Positions 31,789 to 37,497 of a stretch of 37,497 nucleotides of DNA are shown in pieces; within the stretch, counting starts at the first letter, position 1, and each line of letters starts with the position of its first letter. Location: assembly GCA_943704525.1 (NCBI GenBank), contig CALSCQ010000763.1:1-37497 (forward strand), written 5' to 3'. The notes under the pieces were generated by a model that saw nothing but the letters and a program-made list of their open reading frames with translations, had not been told where the DNA came from and searched no databases. The translations under genes and the position numbers were made by a program. The DNA comes from Pigoraptor vietnamica (Eukaryota; Opisthokonta; Filasterea).

Positions 31789-34388
31789 ATGGCGTCGCCC
31801 GCGGGGCGCATACTGGCGCTTCCCGCGGGCTTTCGTCCCGAAGGCGCGTTGCTCTCAGAGGACCTCTCAGACGATCTTTTTGCGGATGTGCGCGTGCGCA
31901 GCCAACGTCAACAGGATTCGACGCGCCAAAAGCGCGAGTACGCAAATGTGCTGTTACAGCTGTCGCCGGACGGGACGATGGTTGCCGTCGCGCAGGACGG
32001 ACCGGCGGAGGATCGGGGGCGGGCCGTTGCGTCGTGGGTCATCAAAGACAACGTGGAGAAGGTGTACCACAAGAGCAACTCGTCGGCGTTTGCGTTTGAT
32101 CTGAAGCGCCCCAAGGACCTCTATGTGTCGGTGGAAAACGCGAAGGGGAACTTCCGCCGATTCGTGCGCGCCGTGTGCGAGGCGAATGGGATTGCGCTGC
32201 CGCCCTCCCTTTCCGCGGACGACGGCCTGTCGGAGGCGGTGCAGCGGCGCCCCTTGATCAACGTGAGCGGGTTCGTGCCCAAGGACAACTTCAGCGCAAG
32301 CACCCCGCCGGTCAACAGGCGACCCCCGGTGCAGAACACGTACGGTCGCAAATATAACTTCACGTCGGCGCCTCGCACGTCGTCGGTCTCACGCGGGACG
32401 GCGCAGGTACTTGCGGCCACTACAACTGTCGACGTCAGTGACCCCGTGGCACCGTCGCCATTCCTCGCCGCACTCACGGCGTCGCCACCCAACCGTCCGC
32501 CGCTCGGCAGTCCCAAGCGGCCCAGTCCCTCAGAGCCGCGCCCCACCGCTGCTTCCATGTGGCCATCGCGCACGCCGATTGGACCCCCCACGCGCGGCGC
32601 GGAGCCGACACCGCGCGCGACGGATGGGCCGCGCATGGCCGGGTTCCGCAACATTGGCAACAGCTGCTACGTGAACGCAGTGCTGCAGGCGCTGCTGGCC
32701 GTCCCCCCGTTCGTCGCAGGCGTGGCCGATGCGTCCGCGCGCTTTGTGGCTTCGGGTCGCTCGGTGGACGCCGCCGTGCTCACGTCCTTGGGGAGCCTTG
32801 CCGGCCGCCGCATTGCCGCGAGTGGTGGACAGCGCGCGGAAATCCCCCCCGAGACGCCCGAGGCCGTGCTGCGGGCGGTGTCGCGCCGCGTGTCGCGGTT
32901 TCGGGGCTACAAGCAGGAGGATGCGCACGAGTTTCTCGCCGCGCTGCTCGACTGCCTCGCCGCGGATTGCCGGGCGGTCGCGCAGCCGCTGCCGCCGACG
33001 CCCGCGGGGGAGACGGCCACGCACGACGCTGACGTCACGGCGGAGTTTTCTGCGGAGATCAGCCACTCGATCACGTGCATGGGCTGCGCAGTGACTTCGA
33101 GCGTCAAGGAGTGCACGCCGATCATATCGCTCGACCTTCCGGACGGGTGAGTCGGCTGCAGATGGCCTTGCCTGGTCGCTGGCTTTGTGGGCTGACTGTG
33201 GATGCGCAGGAACGAACCCACGTCGATATCCGCGATGCTCGGGGGCTTCTTCCGGGTACGTCGCACTGCTGCTGTCCCCTTGGCCCAGCTGCGCTGCTCA
33301 CCCATTTCGCGCGCAGGATGAGCGGCTGGAGTACCGCTGCGAGCGATGCGGCAACACGCTCGGCGCTGTTGCCGAACACCGACTGTCGGCCGCGCCGCGT
33401 GTGCTCGTGCTCCACGTGAAGCGGTTTCGATACGACACGGAAAACTCACTCCACGATCGGCGGCCAGACGACGTGTCGTTCCCACTGGAACTAACCGTAG
33501 GTAAGATTCCATGCCCGATTGTACCTGTTTGAGTCAGTGTGTCTTGTGCGTTTGCGTTTCCGGTTTATTGACGGCCGTGATGCAGATGGCTTCTGCACGG
33601 CGGAGTGCAAGATGCCCGCCAGCGCACAGCACACACCCGAGTTTGTCAAGGCCAAGCGGCCGCTGAGCGACGCAGAGATGCCCCGGTGAGCACTCTGGAC
33701 CTGTGTCGCGCGCATCACTGCCCCCCCCCCCATTGTGTGTCTGTATCATCCCACGTTCCTTACGGCCGAAGTCGCGTCACAGGGGAAAGCGACCTGCGGC
33801 GGCGGATGACGATGATCGCGCCGTGCACCGGAGGCTCGACTTTGCCGCAGAGCAGTCCTCAGAGGTACGGTTGCGCCCGAGACGCCGTGCTGTTATGCGC
33901 GTGCTTTTTCTGACGTCATGTTGTCAGCAGGATGGCCTGTCCCGCACGGAGGAGGAGCAGCTGGAGTGGGCCCTGCGCGAGAGCCTCGCCGACGCAAACC
34001 GGCGGAGAGAGGGTGAGGAGTGCGCCGTGGCGCTGTTGATGTGCTGCCTGTGCCTTACATTCCCTTTTGCAGAACACGACGATAGCGACAAGGAGAACCG
34101 CGACGCAAACGGCGGCAAGCGCGGCTATCGGCTCGCGGCGGGCGTCTTCCACCTTGGCCAATCCGCCATTGCGGGTGCGTGGAACGTTGATGCACACACG
34201 ATGTCGTCTGTTGGTGTTGACCGCGCCTGCCACGCACCGCAGGGCACTATGTGTGCGACGCATTCGACACCCGGACTAAGAAATGGCTCACCTTTGACGA
34301 TGCATCGGTGCGCGAGACCACATGGGCGGCAGTGTCGCGCGCCGGGAGGAGGACGTCCGCCTATCTCCTCCTCTATGTGCGAGAATGA
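31789..34388 (+). CDS. USP37: USP37-like ubiquitin-specific protease
   Basis: Cysteine deubiquitinase of the USP26/29/37 type. Eight exons: 31789-33146, 33210-33255, 33317-33500, 33586-33685, 33783-33864, 33931-34012, 34073-34174 and 34243-34388, giving 699 aa. The N-terminal ~50-130 form a PH-like domain as in USP37 (SWVIKDNVEKVYHKS). A disordered Pro/Ser linker follows. The catalytic domain opens with GFRNIGNSCYVNAVLQ (nucleophile C293), then GYKQEDAHEFL. Zinc-ribbon CxxC pairs are at TCMGC and YRCERC. A UIM-like helix (EEEQLEWALRESL, ~597-612) is inserted in the domain. The catalytic His is in GHYVCDAFD (H653), followed by TFDDASV and the final YLLLYV. A CAGCAG tandem acceptor before exon 6 may add one Gln. 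The stop codon lies inside the first copy of a 26-bp tandem repeat. In animals USP37 acts in cell-cycle control. Confidence 0.92.
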
Positions 34389-34497
34389 AGGAGGACATCT
34401 GTGTGCGAGAATGAAGGAGGGCATCTGTGTGCGAGAATGAAGGAGGACATCTGTGTGCGAGAATGAAGGAGGACATCTATGTGCGAGAATGAAGGAG
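34376..34497 (+). repeat. 26-bp tandem repeat at the USP stop codon, about 5 copies
   Basis: Copies start at 34376, 34402, 34428, 34454 and 34480 (partial). The unit begins tgtgcgagaatgaaggagg. The first copy contains the last codons and TGA of the USP gene. The others lie in its 3' region, each repeating the same stop. Confidence 0.95.
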
Positions 34498-34699
34498 TCG
34501 ATGGACAGAAACGGGCACTGGAGTTCTCAAAGCAATAATTTGTTGATGGACAACACGCGTGCGTCGCGCCTGGCGACGCTGCGCTGTCCCATGCCGCCGC
34601 ACGCGCCCTGTGCACTCGCAGTGGCAAACGGGCGCTTGACGCCGCCAAATGGACGTCGGTGCATCTTCGGCGATCGAATCCCAAGAAGTACGTGCGCAA
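34389..34699. other. Convergent intergenic region, USP / TTL-like
   Basis: Holds the 26-bp repeat array and about 200 bp of further sequence between two convergent genes. No gene is seen. Confidence 0.6.
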
Positions 34700-36707
34700 T
34701 CACGTCGGAGTATCGAGGTCAGCGCTGCCGTCGCCGTCACCGTCGCTGGCCTCCTCCTCCGCGCCTGCGTCGTCCCGTACCTCCCCTCGCTCTCCGCCCT
34801 CCTCCGCTGTGCCAGTGCTCCCCTCGGCAACCTCGGCGTCCACATCGTCCGCAGACGGCCGCGCGTGCGTGCGCCCCTCCCCGTCAATGTCATCGGCTTC
34901 GTCTGCGTCGCCCACAATCGCCTCCTCGGCCTCATCGACGTCCGCCACAGTCGAGTTGTTGGCGGCGAACACCAGGCCCGGCGCGTCCTGCACACCCATG
35001 GGGATCGCAAAGTCCTTGCACACGTCGTAGCGGCCGCGCAGGAACTCCTCGATGGCGTCCTCGGTGCCCCGACTGCCCAGCACCGCAGCCGCCACGCACC
35101 GCTCGTGGCGCTCGCTGTACAGCAGGCGGAATCCGCGCGCGACGTCCCCCACTCGGATGTGCGCAAGGGTCGCCGGCTTGGCCTGCAGCGAGTGCACGAG
35201 CACAAACATGTCGAGGCACAGGCGGCGGCTGAACTCGCCCTTCCACAGGCTCTGGTACCCGAGGCCCGGCGCCGAGTTCGCCTCGATAAAGTGCACGCCC
35301 AGCCGCGCGTCCACCATGAAGTCCAGGCCGACGAGGTGGAAGGACCCGCGCCGCCGCCGCAGCCACGGCCGCGCGCTCTCAAACAGCATGCGGGTGACGC
35401 GCTCCATGTGCGGCACGAGCGTGTTCTGCACCCAACCCGAGGGCGCCGGGCCGCCCGGCCCTTCGACGTACGTGCGGAACTGGTCCATCGACCACACGTG
35501 CGCGGCGCCCTGGTACCCGGGGACGTTCGTTTGTATGTGCGAGTTGGTGAGGTGCGCCGCGCGGTTGGATGACGCCGGGTCAAAGCGCGCGAGGGAGCGG
35601 CGCACAAAGCCGGGGCGGAAGAACACCGTGTAGGGGCTGGTGCTGCCAATAAGCATGAACGCGCTAAAGGAAGTGTGTGTGTGTGCATGGGTTGAGTATG
35701 AGTGAGTGGTAAAAGGGACGGGGTCAGACTCAGGTGAGCTGTTGCCAGAAGGGCATCGGCAGAAGCAGCTGTGCGCGGGCACAATAACGCGCCGCTCACC
35801 GGAGATCGAACTTGGAGCCTTCGATGAGAAGGGGGTCCGCAATGTACTCCTGCACAACGTCCGATGGAAGCGCCCGCGCCACGCAGAGGTCGTTGTACGT
35901 CGCACGCAGTTCCTCCGAGTTCCCCGCCAGGATGCGGATGCCCTCGCCCTGCTCGCCCACCCGCGGCTTCACAATGAAGCGACGGCCGGCGTCCATCGAC
36001 GCGCGCAGCAGGCGGCACTCGGCGTCGTCGAACGTCACGAACGTCGCCGGCTGAATGCGCGCTGCGTCGTAGCTGCAGCCCCGCGCGAAGGCGAGGCGGC
36101 GCTTCGTCAACACCTGCGTCGCCTTCGAGCCCGACAGGGAGTCGTACACGCCCTGCACAAAGCTGATCAGCGGCGTAGCGCGCACGCCGCTGTCGATCAT
36201 GTTGAGCAGGATGCGCATCGACTGCGACCGCATCGCATAATACTGGCGCGCAATGAGAAAGAGGGGCAGTTTCCTCGTCGCCACGGTCGTGTTGCGCAAC
36301 GGACGACTCGCACGAAGCTTCAGCTCACGAAACGCCTCGCTGAACGACGAATAGCGCGGCGTGTGATAGTGGTACAGGTACTCGCGCGCCAGCAGCGCGG
36401 CATTGACTTCGGCGCGCGGCGTCGGACATGAGAAGGTTGCGCCCGCTTCCCCGGCAGGCCCCGCGGGCCCGTCGGCCGGGGCAGACGCACCTCCGCCATC
36501 GAGCACTCTCCTGACCGCAAAGAGGGCCGCATCGACAGTTTCCGTTATGTGCGTCGAGGTCTTCTCACTCGTGGTATTCTTCAGACTTGAGGGGGATGAT
36601 TGGGGCGATTGTGCTGCGCTGCGCAAATGACTTGCCGTGAATGTTACCACTGACAGCGCAGCGATCACCAATGCAATGGTGCGGCGCGGAGTGCGCGGGC
36701 ACGCCAT
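34700..36707 (-). CDS. Tubulin-tyrosine-ligase-like protein with N-terminal signal anchor
   Basis: Two exons, 35800-36707 and 34700-35663, give 623 aa. The TTL domain is an ATP-grasp ligase that adds amino acids to protein carboxyls. ATP-binding FIVKPRVGEQGEGI is visible, then VVQEYIADPLLIEGSKFDLRA crossing the splice junction, and the metal-binding GLDFMVD...HFIEANSAPGL. The ATG at 36707 begins a basic then hydrophobic segment (IALVIAALSVVTFTA) that reads as a signal peptide or type II anchor. NTT and NNS sequons follow. The C-terminal ~100 residues are acidic and disordered (AEEEASDGDGDG). Most TTL-family enzymes are cytosolic and act on tubulin. A protein entering the secretory pathway would need another substrate, or the segment is not used for targeting. 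The paralog is not decided. Confidence 0.88.
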
Positions 36708-37072
36708 TGTTGGCGCCACACGCAATCAGGAGACACAACGCATGCAATCTTTAGGATCATGCTCATGAGCGTCCATCTGGGCACAAAATTGTGGTCGCTG
36801 AAACGGGTGTGCCCACATGTTGTTGGCGAGCCACACTTTTGATTGGTCCATTTTGACAGTCCGTACAATCATTTCTCGCCACGTTCGCCCTGAGAATTCT
36901 GTTCCGAGTGCGCGTCAGTTTGTGTGCGAGCTCTTTTTAGTTTTGCGCGAGTCGTTTTTTCGTTTGTGAGAGAAAGTACGCATATTTCTATTAAGAACGA
37001 AGAGAAGGAACTCCACGGGAGAGCTGTGACATCGTAATTGTGTGAGTGGAAGTGAGCGGTATGTGTATGTGT

Positions 37073-37121
<49 letters not shown>

Positions 37122-37122
37122 C

Positions 37123-37161
<39 letters not shown>

Positions 37162-37497
37162 ACGTTATCAAGCTGCAAAATATGATCCGCTGTGGATTTT
37201 TCTAAATCTTTTGGGATCACATTAAACTTCTGTTCTATAGAGAAGGGGCACACATAAAGTACGATAACAGACCTGTGATTTAGCAAAACGAAAAAACAAC
37301 ACACATCAAATGAATCATACAAACGAGCAGCTCAGAGATTTGGTATCTTCGTACATTATATACATAGCTTCGGTATTAGTAGATAGATGTCACGAAGATA
37401 TTTAAATGTAAAATTCTTAACAATCTAGATACACAAGGCAGTCATAAGGAAATGTCTTGCGCGACTGGTTACGAAGCAAGATGCACTGCCCCCCCCC
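36708..37497. other. Right-edge intergenic region, AT-rich tail
   Basis: Upstream region of the TTL-like gene, a TG microsatellite, and from about 37160 an AT-rich tail that differs clearly from the rest of the window. No open frame of note, no domain and no RNA gene are seen. It ends in a C run. Confidence 0.55.
37073..37160. repeat. (TG)n microsatellite near the right end
   Basis: A TG run of about 88 bp, interrupted once by atctt. Like the run near the left end, it marks the change into unassigned sequence. Confidence 0.95.

Overview
This window is nuclear DNA from a GC-rich, intron-rich, flagellated single-celled eukaryote. The evidence is spliceosomal introns of about 58 to 300 bp (donors mostly GTGCGT, GTGAGT or GTGGGT, acceptors mostly GCAG), cilium genes, a mitochondrial pyruvate dehydrogenase E2, a nucleolar protein, and long TG microsatellites. 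I cannot name the lineage from sequence alone. I assembled the exon structures below by hand. In each, the reading frame closes across every junction, and most are supported by protein family motifs.

Layout. 1-960 holds a TG microsatellite and a 14-bp tandem array. 970-2760 is a decayed Crinkler/RHS-like NTPase gene. Fourteen genes follow, densely packed on both strands: AARSD1 alanyl-tRNA editing protein (+, 3746-6861); a 178-aa lipocalin-like protein (-, 7198-8328); NOL11-like nucleolar protein (-, 8669-11654); endosulfine/ARPP19 (+, 12356-13443); a YihX-like HAD phosphatase with a signal peptide (-, 13989-14824); a UFD1 domain fused to zinc fingers, AZUL and UBA (-, 14920-17444); a CLAMP/C1a-32 ciliary protein (+, 17855-19437); a protein with three C2 domains and a coiled coil, CCDC33-like (+, 20209-25398); DLAT (-, 25476-28090); an unrecognised coiled-coil protein (-, 28345-29847); SERF (+, 30113-30592); CIMIP1, a ciliary microtubule inner protein (-, 30800-31385); a USP37-like deubiquitinase (+, 31789-34388); and a tubulin-tyrosine-ligase-like protein with an N-terminal signal anchor (-, 34700-36707). 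The right end holds another TG microsatellite and an unusually AT-rich tail.

Themes. Three genes are ciliary (CLAMP, CCDC33-like, CIMIP1), and the TTL-like gene belongs to a family that often is. The CLAMP and CIMIP1 promoters each carry an 11-of-14 match to the RFX X-box within about 150 bp of the start codon. Two genes act in ubiquitin handling (the UFD1 fusion and the USP). Four gene pairs are divergent and share short intergenic promoters. The most interesting protein is the UFD1-zinc finger-AZUL-UBA fusion, which could link Cdc48/p97 clients to the proteasome. The most interesting DNA structure is in endosulfine intron 1, where a tandem array carries repeated copies of the 3' splice acceptor and the first codons of exon 2.
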